NCBI GenBank assembly: GCA_035628035.1
Contig: DASPKS010000242.1
Location: 1 to 39,472, forward strand
Direction of reading: 5' to 3'
Source of the DNA: DASPKS01 sp035628035
Lineage (GTDB): Bacteria > Bacteroidota > Rhodothermia > Rhodothermales > Rubricoccaceae
Length of the DNA stretch: 39,472 nucleotides
This document shows, in pieces, positions 31,176 through 38,149 of the stretch (positions are counted from its first letter, which is position 1; every line of letters starts with the position of its first letter). The notes beneath the pieces were generated by a model, which saw only the letters and a list, made by a program, of their open reading frames with translations, did no database searches and was not told the origin of the DNA. The position numbers and the translations under genes are program-made.

Positions 31176-32117
31176 TCAGACGGCGACCTCGAACCGGATG
31201 GGGTCGTGGTGCCGGTACCCCTCCAGCGTGAAGTCCTCGAACGTCAGCTCGTCCAGCGCCTTCGGCCGCCCGTCCGGGTGCGCGGCCACGCGCAGGCGTG
31301 GCGCGGGGTACGGCGTGCGCCGGAGCTGCTCGCGGAGGCCGTCCACGTGGTTGACGTAGATGTGGGCGTCCACCAGCGTGTGGGCGAAGCGGCCGGGCCG
31401 GAGGCCGACGAGCTGCGCGAGTGCCTCCGTGAGGAGGGCATAGCACGCGAGGTTGAACGGAACACCGAGCGCGAGGTCGGCGCTCCGCTGCGTGAGGTGG
31501 CAGTTCAGCCGCGCTGGCACCCCCGCCGCATCGGGCTCGACGTGGAAGGCGAAGGTATAGTGGCACGGCGGCAGCTTCGAGACGGCCGCGTTGGCCGGGT
31601 GCCACGCGCTCACGACGAGCCGCCGCGAGAACGGGTTGCGCCGCAGCTCGTGGACGACGTACCCGAGCTGGTCGAACGAGCGCGAGCCGTCGGCCTCGCG
31701 CCGGACGCACGGGTGCGTCTCGTCAGCCCACACCTCCCCGCCGAGGGCGGCGCTGTCGGGCGGGATGGGGAAGCGGCGCCAGAAGCGGCCGTAGGCCGTC
31801 TCGAGGTCACCGGTCTCATCGGCCCAGGCGTCCCAGATGCCCGTGTGCTGTTGCAGCTCGCGGATGTGGTCCTCGCCCGAGAGGTACCACAGCACCTCGC
31901 GGAGCATGGAGCCGAAGAACACCTTTTTCGTCGTGAGGAGCGGGTAGCCCTCCGCGAGATCCACCGCGTAGTGCTCCGCGAACGTGGCGATGGTGTCGGT
32001 GCCGGTCCGGTTCGGCTTGCGCACGCCCCGCGCGAGCACGCGCTCGACGAGGGCGAGGTACGCCCCTTCAGCGGCGGTGGTCGTCGGGGCAGCGACGGGC
32101 GGGGCGACCTCGGGCAT
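31176..32117 (-). CDS. thyA: Thymidylate synthase
   Basis: 313 residues from the chosen ATG (MPEVAPPVAAP); two upstream in-frame starts at 32183 and 32264 would add sequence overlapping the divergent gene. It methylates dUMP to dTMP with methylene-tetrahydrofolate. The family blocks are RTGTDTIATF, LLTTKKVFFGSMLRE, the nucleophile C185 in LPPCHYTFAFHV, QRSADLALGVPFN and HIYVNHVDGL. The N-terminal 20 residues are a Pro/Ala-rich extension. The CHYTFAFHV region and the insert ADETHPCVRREADGS after GEVW are slightly longer than in the shortest ThyA enzymes. First gene of the thyA-folA operon, divergent from a small hypothetical gene with 100 nt between starts. Confidence 0.96.
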   Translation of the reverse strand: MPEVAPPVAAPTTTAAEGAYLALVERVLARGVRKPNRTGTDTIATFAEHYAVDLAEGYPLLTTKKVFFGSMLREVLWYLSGEDHIRELQQHTGIWDAWADETGDLETAYGRFWRRFPIPPDSAALGGEVWADETHPCVRREADGSRSFDQLGYVVHELRRNPFSRRLVVSAWHPANAAVSKLPPCHYTFAFHVEPDAAGVPARLNCHLTQRSADLALGVPFNLACYALLTEALAQLVGLRPGRFAHTLVDAHIYVNHVDGLREQLRRTPYPAPRLRVAAHPDGRPKALDELTFEDFTLEGYRHHDPIRFEVAV

Positions 32118-32136
32118 GGCGGCGGTGGCGGGACCG

Positions 32137-32146
32137 CCGGAGGATA
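32137..32146 (-). promoter_or_regulatory. Candidate -7 element of thyA
   Basis: TATCCTCCGG on the minus strand, 19 nt before the chosen thyA start. It supports that start over the two upstream ones, which would place this element inside the gene. Confidence 0.35.
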
Positions 32147-32188
32147 CAGGCACGCTCCGCGCCCGGGCAACGGGTGTGGACATCGCGG

Positions 32189-32198
32189 TAGCTTGCCG
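32189..32198 (+). promoter_or_regulatory. Candidate -7 promoter element
   Basis: TAGCTTGCCG, 19 nt before the ATG at 32218, with the same spacing as the opposing thyA element. Confidence 0.35.
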
Positions 32199-32217
32199 GG
32201 CCTCCCACCCACGCCCG

Positions 32218-32478
32218 ATGGACCCCGGACTCCACGTCAAGCAGGCCCTCAACCACCTCAACAAGGTGCTCGCGTACTACCCGTACGTCGCTGAGGGCGG
32301 CCGGGCGACGGTGGCCCTCACGCCGGAGGACTGGCACGTCGTCGCCGACGCCCTCTTCCACATGGACACCCCGCGCGAGGTTTTTCCCGAAGCCATCCGC
32401 GACTACCGCCTCTCCGACGACGGCACCGCCATCGAGCTGACGACGGACGACTGCACGGTCACCGTCGAGATGGGGTGA
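32218..32478 (+). CDS. Small hypothetical protein
   Basis: 86 residues, MDPGLHVKQALNHLNKVLAY at the N-terminus. It has two amphipathic helices followed by strands (GGRATVALTPEDWHVVADAL, then FPEAIRDYRLSDDGTAIEL and TVTVEMG). It is acidic and soluble, with a single Cys (TDDCTVTVE). I do not recognise a family. It is divergent from thyA, and its stop overlaps a GTG of the next small gene, so the two are probably co-translated. Codon use and GC skew match neighbouring genes, supporting a real gene. Confidence 0.7.
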   Translation: MDPGLHVKQALNHLNKVLAYYPYVAEGGRATVALTPEDWHVVADALFHMDTPREVFPEAIRDYRLSDDGTAIELTTDDCTVTVEMG

Positions 32479-32483
32479 GCGGC

Positions 32484-32774
32484 ATGACGGCGGTGCGCAG
32501 GAGGGTGGTGCTAGGCGCGGTGCTGTGGGGCGCGCTCGTACTGTTCGTTGCCGGCCCGCTCTTGGTGGAGGGACTCGACGGGCGCGGGTGGACGGGCACC
32601 CTGTTCGGCCTCCCCGTGATCGTCACGGAGGCGGCGCTCCTCCTCACGCTGTGGCTCACGCCGCTGCTGCTCGTGGGGAGCTGGCGGCGGACCCGCACGC
32701 TCAGTTCGCCATCGCGCGGAGGTGGAAGCGCGGGATCTGCGCGCGGAAGCGGTCCCCGTTCTCGCGCTGCATGA
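32484..32774 (+). CDS. Small two-helix membrane protein
   Basis: 96 residues from the ATG (a GTG at 32475, overlapping the previous stop, is an alternative). Two hydrophobic segments are visible: VVLGAVLWGALVLFVAGPLL (about 8-27) and IVTEAALLLTLWLTPLLLVG (about 46-66). The C-terminal 25 residues are Ser/Gly/Arg-rich and lie antisense over the end of apaG by 74 nt, which may mean the natural gene ends earlier in relatives. Function unknown. The close coupling with the 86-residue gene suggests a two-gene transcript. Confidence 0.5.
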   Translation: MTAVRRRVVLGAVLWGALVLFVAGPLLVEGLDGRGWTGTLFGLPVIVTEAALLLTLWLTPLLLVGSWRRTRTLSSPSRGGGSAGSARGSGPRSRAA

Positions 32775-33084
32775 GGTACGTCCCCTCCATCGTCCCCTCG
32801 AACGTGGTCAGCTCGCAGAACGAGTTGTAGGTGTGCGAGCCGCCTGGCGGGATGACGGGCTGCTTCCCGACCACGCCGGCCCCCTCGACCTCCTTCACGT
32901 GCCCGTTCCCGTCCACGATCCGCCAGTGGCGGCGGAGGAGCTGCACCTCGCCCTCGCCGTGGTTCGTGATCTCGATGAAGTACGCGAAGGCGAACTTCTT
33001 CTGGAGGAGGTCCGACTGCCCGTCGAGGTAGACGGGCCGCACGGTGACGGTGATCTCGTCGGTGGTGGCGTCGTAGGAGACCAT
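32701..33084 (-). CDS. apaG: ApaG-family protein
   Basis: 127 residues, the usual ApaG size. The fibronectin-III-like fold is shown by ITVTVRPVYLDGQSD, FAFAYFIEITNHGEGEVQLL, RRHWRIVDGNGHVKEVEGAGVVG, then the PPGGSHTYNSF loop and GTMEGTYLMQRENG. ApaG proteins occur with corA and apaH in other bacteria; their biochemical role is poorly defined, with metal and phosphate binding proposed. Here it is the last gene after btpA and a GNAT gene (4 nt gap), an unusual neighbourhood. Its 3' end overlaps a convergent small membrane protein gene. Confidence 0.93.
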   Translation of the reverse strand: MVSYDATTDEITVTVRPVYLDGQSDLLQKKFAFAYFIEITNHGEGEVQLLRRHWRIVDGNGHVKEVEGAGVVGKQPVIPPGGSHTYNSFCELTTFEGTMEGTYLMQRENGDRFRAQIPRFHLRAMAN

Positions 33085-33088
33085 CGCG

Positions 33089-33556
33089 CTACAGGTTCGG
33101 AGAGGCCGCCGCGTCGAGCGCCATGGGCTGGAAGGAGAGGCCGTGCTGGCGCACGAGCGGGCCCTCGGGCGAGAACCCCTGCCGCTGGTAGAAGCCGACG
33201 GCGTTCCGCGTGGCGTTCACCGTGAACCGGGGCGCGCCGGCGGCGGTGCGGGCCGCGTCCCAGAGCCGCGCGCCGAGCCCGCTCCCCTGGTACGCATCGG
33301 CGACGAAGAGGTGGTAGAGGTGGCTCCCGTCGCGCACGGCCACGAACCCGACGACCTCGCCGCTGACCTCCGCCACGTGGTGCGTAAACGCGGGGTCGGC
33401 CAGGCGGGCGGCGACCGCCTCCTGGGTGCACGTGCCGAGGAACGGCGCGGCCTCCTCGGGCCGCTCGATCACCTGCGGCGTGAGGGCCGCGAGGAGCGCG
33501 TGGATGGCCGGCGCGTCCGCCGGGCCAGCCGGGCGGATCGTGGGCACGGGCACCAT
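33089..33556 (-). CDS. GNAT family N-acetyltransferase
   Basis: 155 residues from MVPVPTIRPAGPADAPAI. The acetyltransferase fold shows in IRPAGPADAPAIHALLAAL, the strand block HHVAEVSGEVVGFVAVRD, the acetyl-CoA-binding loop QGSGLGARLWDAA (motif A), and the last block NAVGFYQRQGF. The substrate is unknown. It begins 5 nt after btpA and ends 4 nt before apaG, so the three genes form one operon. The same frame stays open upstream inside btpA but shows no family resemblance there. Confidence 0.9.
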   Translation of the reverse strand: MVPVPTIRPAGPADAPAIHALLAALTPQVIERPEEAAPFLGTCTQEAVAARLADPAFTHHVAEVSGEVVGFVAVRDGSHLYHLFVADAYQGSGLGARLWDAARTAAGAPRFTVNATRNAVGFYQRQGFSPEGPLVRQHGLSFQPMALDAAASPNL

Positions 33557-33561
33557 GGCGG

Positions 33562-34398
33562 CTAGCGGATCGGCGCGCTCTCGCGGCCGCGCGCGTACTC
33601 GACGGCGCCGATGAGCGCGCGCACGCGGGTCTCGCAAACAGGGGCGCGCCAGTCCCCGTTCTCCTTGAACGCGCTCCCGATGATGAACCCGTCGGCGAGG
33701 TGGACGAACGCAGGGAAGTTGTCGGCGTCGAGCCCGGAGCCGACGAAGAGCGGGAGCGGCGTGGCCTCGCGGACGGCCTCGAGGTCGGCGGGGTCGGGGG
33801 CATGGCCCGTCGCCGAGCCCGTCACGATGAGGCCGTCGGCGCGGGCGAGGTGGGCTGCCGAGGCGAGCTCGGCCATCGTGAGGTCGGCCGTCCACGCGTG
33901 GGCGGCGTGTTTCTTCCGCACGTCGGCGTAGACGGGGATGTGCTCGGCGCCGAGGGCGCGGCGGTAGCGGAGGACCTCGCCGGCCGACGCCTGCGCGACG
34001 CCCTTGTCGGAGACGTGCGCGTGCGTCCACCCCTCGGCGCGGACGAAGTCGCACCCGGCGGCGAGGGCCACGGCGAGGGCCGTCTTGTTCCCCTGGAAGA
34101 GCACCTGCACGCCGACCGGCATCCGCCCCACGTTCCGCTTCACGGCGGCGGCCACGCGCGTCATGAAGGCGGCCACCTCCGGGCCCATCTCGCGCTCGTG
34201 CACGCAGGGGAAGTCGTGCATGTTCTCGACGAGGAGGCCGTCCACGCCGAGTTCGGCGTAGAGCCGCGCCTCGGCGAGGGCCCGCTCGACGGCGCACTCG
34301 ACCGACGTGCACCCCGGCACCCCCGGCGTGGGGCCGGTGTGGATCATCGCGATGACCGGCTTGGGCCGGGCGAACAGGCGGTCCATCGGCTTCGGCAT
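33562..34398 (-). CDS. btpA: BtpA/SgcQ family protein
   Basis: 278 residues, a full-length TIM-barrel-type member. The start MPKPMDRLFARPKPVIAMIH is supported by GAGGAGGGAG just upstream. Typical blocks are MIHTGPTPG, GVDGLLVENMHDFP, GVQVLFQGNKTALAVALA, VRAEGWTHAHVSDKG, VYADVRKKHAAHA, ADGLIVTGSATG and LPLFVGSGLDADN. In cyanobacteria BtpA is needed for photosystem I stability, and SgcQ-like members sit in sugar operons; the enzymatic activity is undefined. This organism shows no photosynthesis genes here. It heads an operon with a GNAT and apaG and is divergent from korAB. The KxHA and DxxxxTGSATG blocks suggest a sugar-phosphate or nucleoside-type ligand, which is inference. Confidence 0.92.
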   Translation of the reverse strand: MPKPMDRLFARPKPVIAMIHTGPTPGVPGCTSVECAVERALAEARLYAELGVDGLLVENMHDFPCVHEREMGPEVAAFMTRVAAAVKRNVGRMPVGVQVLFQGNKTALAVALAAGCDFVRAEGWTHAHVSDKGVAQASAGEVLRYRRALGAEHIPVYADVRKKHAAHAWTADLTMAELASAAHLARADGLIVTGSATGHAPDPADLEAVREATPLPLFVGSGLDADNFPAFVHLADGFIIGSAFKENGDWRAPVCETRVRALIGAVEYARGRESAPIR

Positions 34399-34574
34399 GA
34401 CTCCCTCCTCGGTCTGGTACGCGCGGACGGTCGCGATGGAGCGTAACGGGCGCCGGGTGCTACCGCCCGGGCAAAGGGCCTGTTCCGAGGGGCGTACGGC
34501 GCGCGTAGCGGGGTGCACATCAATTCGCGGCGAACAGACCCGAGCGGCGGCACGCGGGGGACGCGAGAACGTTC

Positions 34575-34584
34575 TACCTTTCGG
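34575..34584 (+). promoter_or_regulatory. Candidate -7 element of korAB
   Basis: TACCTTTCGG, 40 nt before the korA ATG, similar to the element before the M14 peptidase gene. Confidence 0.35.
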
Positions 34585-34624
34585 CGCGGGGCGGGCCCCG
34601 TTTCCCCCGCCCCCGCACGACCTC

Positions 34625-36487
34625 ATGCCCACCCCCGTCCACTCCGTCGCCGACGTCACGGTCCTCTTCGCAGGCGACTCCGGCGACGGGATGCAGCTCA
34701 CCGGCGACCAGTTCACCCTCGCCACGGCGCTGGCGCGGAACGACCTCGCCACGCTGCCCGACTTCCCCGCCGAGATCCGCGCGCCCGCCGGTACCACCTA
34801 CGGCGTCTCCGGCTTCCAGCTCCACTTCGGCAGCGGGGCCATCCACACCCCCGGCGACGAGGTGGACCTGCTGGTGGCGATGAACCCCGCCGCGCTCAAG
34901 GTGAACCTCCACCGCGTGCGCCCCGGCGGCAGCCTCCTCGTCAACCTCAACAGCTTCGAGCGGCGCGACCTCGAGCTCGCCGGGTACGCGAGCAACCCGC
35001 TGGAAGACGGCTCCCTCGCCGCCTACGAGGTGTTCCCCGTCGAGCTGACGCGGCTCACGCGCGAGGCGCTGGCCGACTTCGGCCTCTCGACGAAGGAGAC
35101 CGACCGCTCGAAGAACATGTTCGCGCTCGGGCTGGCGCTGTGGCTGTTCACGCGGCCCGTCGAGCCGGCGCGCGACTGGATCCGGCAGAAGTTCGCGACC
35201 AAGCCGGAGGTCCGCGACGCGAACCTGACCGCGCTCGAGAAGGGCTACCACTACGGCGACATCACGGAGGCCTTCGCCGCGCGGTACGAGGTGGCGCCAG
35301 CCCCGCTGGAGGCGGGCACCTACCGCGCCATCCACGGGAACGAGGCCCTCGCGTACGGGCTCATCGCCGCCTCCGTGAGGAGCGGGCTCCCGTTGTTCTA
35401 CGGGACGTACCCCATCACGCCCGCCTCCGACCTCCTCCACACGCTCAGCAAGCACAAGGCGTTCGGCGTGCGCACGTTCCAGGCCGAGGACGAGATCGCC
35501 GCCGTCGGCTCGGCCATCGGCGCGGCCTTCGGCGGGAGCCTCGGCGTGACGGCCACCTCCGGGCCGGGCATGGTGCTCAAGGGCGAGTTCATCGGGCTCG
35601 CCACGATGACGGAGCTCCCCCTCGTCGTCATCGACGTGCAGCGGGCAGGGCCTTCCACCGGGATGCCGACGAAGACCGAGCAGAGCGACCTGCTCATGGC
35701 GCTGTTTGGCCGGCACGGCGAGTCGCCCACGCCGGTGCTGGCGGCCTCCACCCCGGGCGACTGCTTCGAGGCGGCCTACGAGGCCGCGCGCGTGGCCGTC
35801 CGCTACATGACGCCCGTCGTGCTCCTCTCCGACGGCTACATCGGCAACGGCTCCGAGCCGTGGCGCATCCCCGACGTGGACGCCCTCCCGCCCTTCGACG
35901 TCGCCTTCGCCGGCGGCGCCACGGCCACCCGCGACGAGAGCGGGCAGTTCCTCCCGTACGTCCGCGACGCCGAGACGCTCGCGCGGCCGTGGGCGAAGCC
36001 CGGCACGCCCGGGCTGGAGCACCGCATCGGGGGGCTGGAGAAAGACGCCCGCACCGGCGGCGTCTCGTACGACCCCGAGAACCACCAGCGGATGACCGAC
36101 CTCCGCGCGGCGAAGGTCGCCGGCATCGCCCGCGAGATCCCCCCGACGGCGGTCGAGGGCGACGCCGAGGGCGACGTGCTCGTCGTCGGATGGGGGTCGA
36201 CGTGCGGGGCGATCACGGCTGCCGTGGAGCGGCTGCGGGCGCGCGGCGTGAAGGTGGGCCACGTCCACCTCCGCTGGCTCAACCCGCTCCCGCCCGACCT
36301 CGGCGACGTGCTCGGAAGGTTCGCGCGCGTCCTCGTGCCGGAGCTGAACAACGGCCAGCTCGTGCGGCTCCTCCGCGACCGCTACCTCGTGCCGGCGCGC
36401 TCCCTGCCGAAGGTGCAGGGCCTCCCCTTCAAGGCGAGCGAGATCGAGGCCGCCGTCGAGGGCCTCCTCGCCGCCGAGCCCGCCTGA
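34625..36487 (+). CDS. korA: 2-oxoacid:ferredoxin oxidoreductase subunit alpha (gamma-alpha fusion)
   Basis: 620 residues from MPTPVHSVADVTVLFAGDSG. Frames open further upstream are non-coding leader. The first 190 or so residues are the gamma domain (FAGDSGDGMQLTGDQFTLAT, NPAALKVNL); the rest is the alpha domain with YGTYPITPASDLLHTLSKH, FQAEDEIAAVGSAIGAAFGG, TSGPGMVLKGEF, DVQRAGPSTGMPTKTEQSDL and the C-terminal domain LRWLNPLPPDL. With KorB it oxidises 2-oxoglutarate (or a related 2-oxoacid) with CoA to acyl-CoA, CO2 and reduced ferredoxin. The fused gamma-alpha arrangement is typical of aerobic and microaerobic bacteria that use Kor in the citric acid cycle. It precedes korB by 16 nt. Confidence 0.95.
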   Translation: MPTPVHSVADVTVLFAGDSGDGMQLTGDQFTLATALARNDLATLPDFPAEIRAPAGTTYGVSGFQLHFGSGAIHTPGDEVDLLVAMNPAALKVNLHRVRPGGSLLVNLNSFERRDLELAGYASNPLEDGSLAAYEVFPVELTRLTREALADFGLSTKETDRSKNMFALGLALWLFTRPVEPARDWIRQKFATKPEVRDANLTALEKGYHYGDITEAFAARYEVAPAPLEAGTYRAIHGNEALAYGLIAASVRSGLPLFYGTYPITPASDLLHTLSKHKAFGVRTFQAEDEIAAVGSAIGAAFGGSLGVTATSGPGMVLKGEFIGLATMTELPLVVIDVQRAGPSTGMPTKTEQSDLLMALFGRHGESPTPVLAASTPGDCFEAAYEAARVAVRYMTPVVLLSDGYIGNGSEPWRIPDVDALPPFDVAFAGGATATRDESGQFLPYVRDAETLARPWAKPGTPGLEHRIGGLEKDARTGGVSYDPENHQRMTDLRAAKVAGIAREIPPTAVEGDAEGDVLVVGWGSTCGAITAAVERLRARGVKVGHVHLRWLNPLPPDLGDVLGRFARVLVPELNNGQLVRLLRDRYLVPARSLPKVQGLPFKASEIEAAVEGLLAAEPA

Positions 36488-36503
36488 TTTTTTGTTCACG
36501 CCC

Positions 36504-37850
36504 ATGAGCGAAGAGAATCCCAACAAGCCCGAACGGCCCGCCGGCGTGAAGCCCGCCGGCCCTCCCGGGGTCAAGCCTGCCGGGCCTCCGGGGGCCAAGC
36601 CCGCGATCCCGCCCGCCAGCAAGCCCGCTTCGCTCCCGGTGAAGGCTCCGCTGACGCCGCACGAGGAGCACCAGCAGGCGCCCCTCGGCACCAAACCGGA
36701 GGTTCCCGCAGGGAAACCGGCCGGTCCTCCTTCCGCCGGGAAGCCGGCGGCCCTGCCGCCGGGGGTGCGCCCGCCCGCGCGGCCCTCAGCCCGCCCGGCT
36801 GCCCCGCCCACGGCGCGCGTCCTCACGCCCGAGGGCGACGGCGGCCTCCCCGTCCTCTCGCGCGACGACTTCGCCTCCGACGCTGACGTCCGCTGGTGCC
36901 CCGGCTGCGGCGACTACGCCGTCCTCGCGGCGGTGCAGCGCGTGCTGCCGGAGCTCGTCGAGCAGAAGGAGAACGTCGTGTTCGTCTCAGGGATCGGGTG
37001 CTCGTCGCGCTTCCCGTACTACATGAACACGTACGGCTTCCACACCATCCACGGCCGCGCGCCGGCGGTGGCGACGGGGCTCAAGAGCACGCGGCCCGAG
37101 CTCGACGTGTGGATCGTCACGGGCGACGGCGACGCCCTCTCCATCGGGACGGCCCACACGGCGCACCTCCTCCGCCGCAACCTCGACGTGCAGGTGCTTT
37201 TGTTCAATAACCAGATCTACGGGCTCACTAAGGGGCAGTACAGCCCGACGAGTGAGCGCGGGAAGGTCACGAAGAGCACCCCGTTCGGCTCGGTGGACCA
37301 CCCCTTCAACCCGGCCACGCTCGCGCTCGGCGCCGACGCCTCGTTCGTCGCGCGCACGCTCGACCGCGACCCGAAGCACATGCAGGCCGTCCTCCGCCGC
37401 GCCCACGCGCACCGGGGGACGAGCTTCGTCGAGGTCTACCAGAACTGCAACATCTTCAACGACGGCGCCTTCTTCGCCTTCACCGAGCGCGACACGAAGC
37501 CGCTCCGCGCCGTGTTCGTCGAGCACGGGCAGCCGCTCGTCTACGACGGCGGGAAGAGGGGCCTCCGCCTCGACGGCCACCGCCTCGCGGCGGTAGACCT
37601 GGAGAACGGATCGTTCTCGAAAGACGACTGCCTCGTCTACGACGAGACCGACAGGGCGCTGGCGTTCCTCGTCGTGCAGCAGCTCTTCTGGACCGCCGAC
37701 CTCCCCCGCCCCTTCGGGGTGTTCTACCGGGAGGACCGGCCGACCTACGATGCCCTGCTCAACGACCAGGTCGAGGCCGTCCGCGCGCAGAAGGGGCCGG
37801 GCAACCTCCAGAAGCTCCTCACCGGCGGCGAGACGTGGACCATCGCGTGA
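36504..37850 (+). CDS. korB: 2-oxoacid:ferredoxin oxidoreductase subunit beta with long proline-rich N-terminus
   Basis: 448 residues; the usual beta subunit is about 340. Residues from about 110 form the catalytic subunit: DVRWCPGCGDYAVLAAVQ, GIGCSSRFPYYMNTYG, the thiamine diphosphate motif GDGDALSIGTAHTAHLLRRN, NNQIYGLTKGQYSPTS and EVYQNCNIFNDG. C132, C135, C166 and C315 are placed as the four ligands of the [4Fe-4S] cluster. Residues 1-105 are a low-complexity Pro/Ala/Lys/Gly tail with near-repeats of the type GVKPAGPP, GAKPAIPP, GKPAGPP, probably disordered. An upstream TTG at 36492 is a weaker start. The tail is encoded in frame with the enzyme and starts right after the korA stop, so it is a true part of the protein rather than a separate gene. 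Confidence 0.93.
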   Translation: MSEENPNKPERPAGVKPAGPPGVKPAGPPGAKPAIPPASKPASLPVKAPLTPHEEHQQAPLGTKPEVPAGKPAGPPSAGKPAALPPGVRPPARPSARPAAPPTARVLTPEGDGGLPVLSRDDFASDADVRWCPGCGDYAVLAAVQRVLPELVEQKENVVFVSGIGCSSRFPYYMNTYGFHTIHGRAPAVATGLKSTRPELDVWIVTGDGDALSIGTAHTAHLLRRNLDVQVLLFNNQIYGLTKGQYSPTSERGKVTKSTPFGSVDHPFNPATLALGADASFVARTLDRDPKHMQAVLRRAHAHRGTSFVEVYQNCNIFNDGAFFAFTERDTKPLRAVFVEHGQPLVYDGGKRGLRLDGHRLAAVDLENGSFSKDDCLVYDETDRALAFLVVQQLFWTADLPRPFGVFYREDRPTYDALLNDQVEAVRAQKGPGNLQKLLTGGETWTIA

Positions 37851-38009
37851 GCGCGAGCGGGCGCCTGTAGGACAGAAGGAAGGGCGGCAGGAAACGCGTC
37901 TGACGGGACAAGCCGGAACCGTCCGATGTTGCGCGAGCGGGGCGGGGCCCTATGCTTCGGTCGTGCGAGCGAAACCATCGCTCGCCGGCCCTCCCGCCCC
38001 CTCACCCCG

Positions 38010-38141
38010 ATGAACCCGCTGCTCTCCGCCCTCGACGCTACCCAGCTTCCGGTGCATCGCGTGAACGACCGGATGCTCACGGTCCTCCGTCTGCTCATCG
38101 TCGGGATGATGCTGGCGCTGGCACCGGCCGCCATTGGCTGA
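38010..38141 (+). CDS. Putative 43-residue membrane peptide
   Basis: MNPLLSALDATQLPVHRVND, then MLTVLRLLIVGMMLALAPAAIG, which is one hydrophobic segment of about 20 residues near the C-terminus. No family is recognised. It is preceded by CCTATGCTTCGG at 37949-37960, a loose match to the promoter-like elements in this window. It lies between korB and the convergent T9SS gene, 8 nt from the latter's stop. The short length makes it uncertain; it might be a leader or just a chance frame. Confidence 0.3.
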   Translation: MNPLLSALDATQLPVHRVNDRMLTVLRLLIVGMMLALAPAAIG

Positions 38142-38149
38142 TTTCTTGT

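Noticed and set aside
34307..34624. N-terminal extension of korA
   Set aside because: It lies in the divergent promoter region, runs antisense over the btpA start and has no family similarity; KorA begins at 34625.
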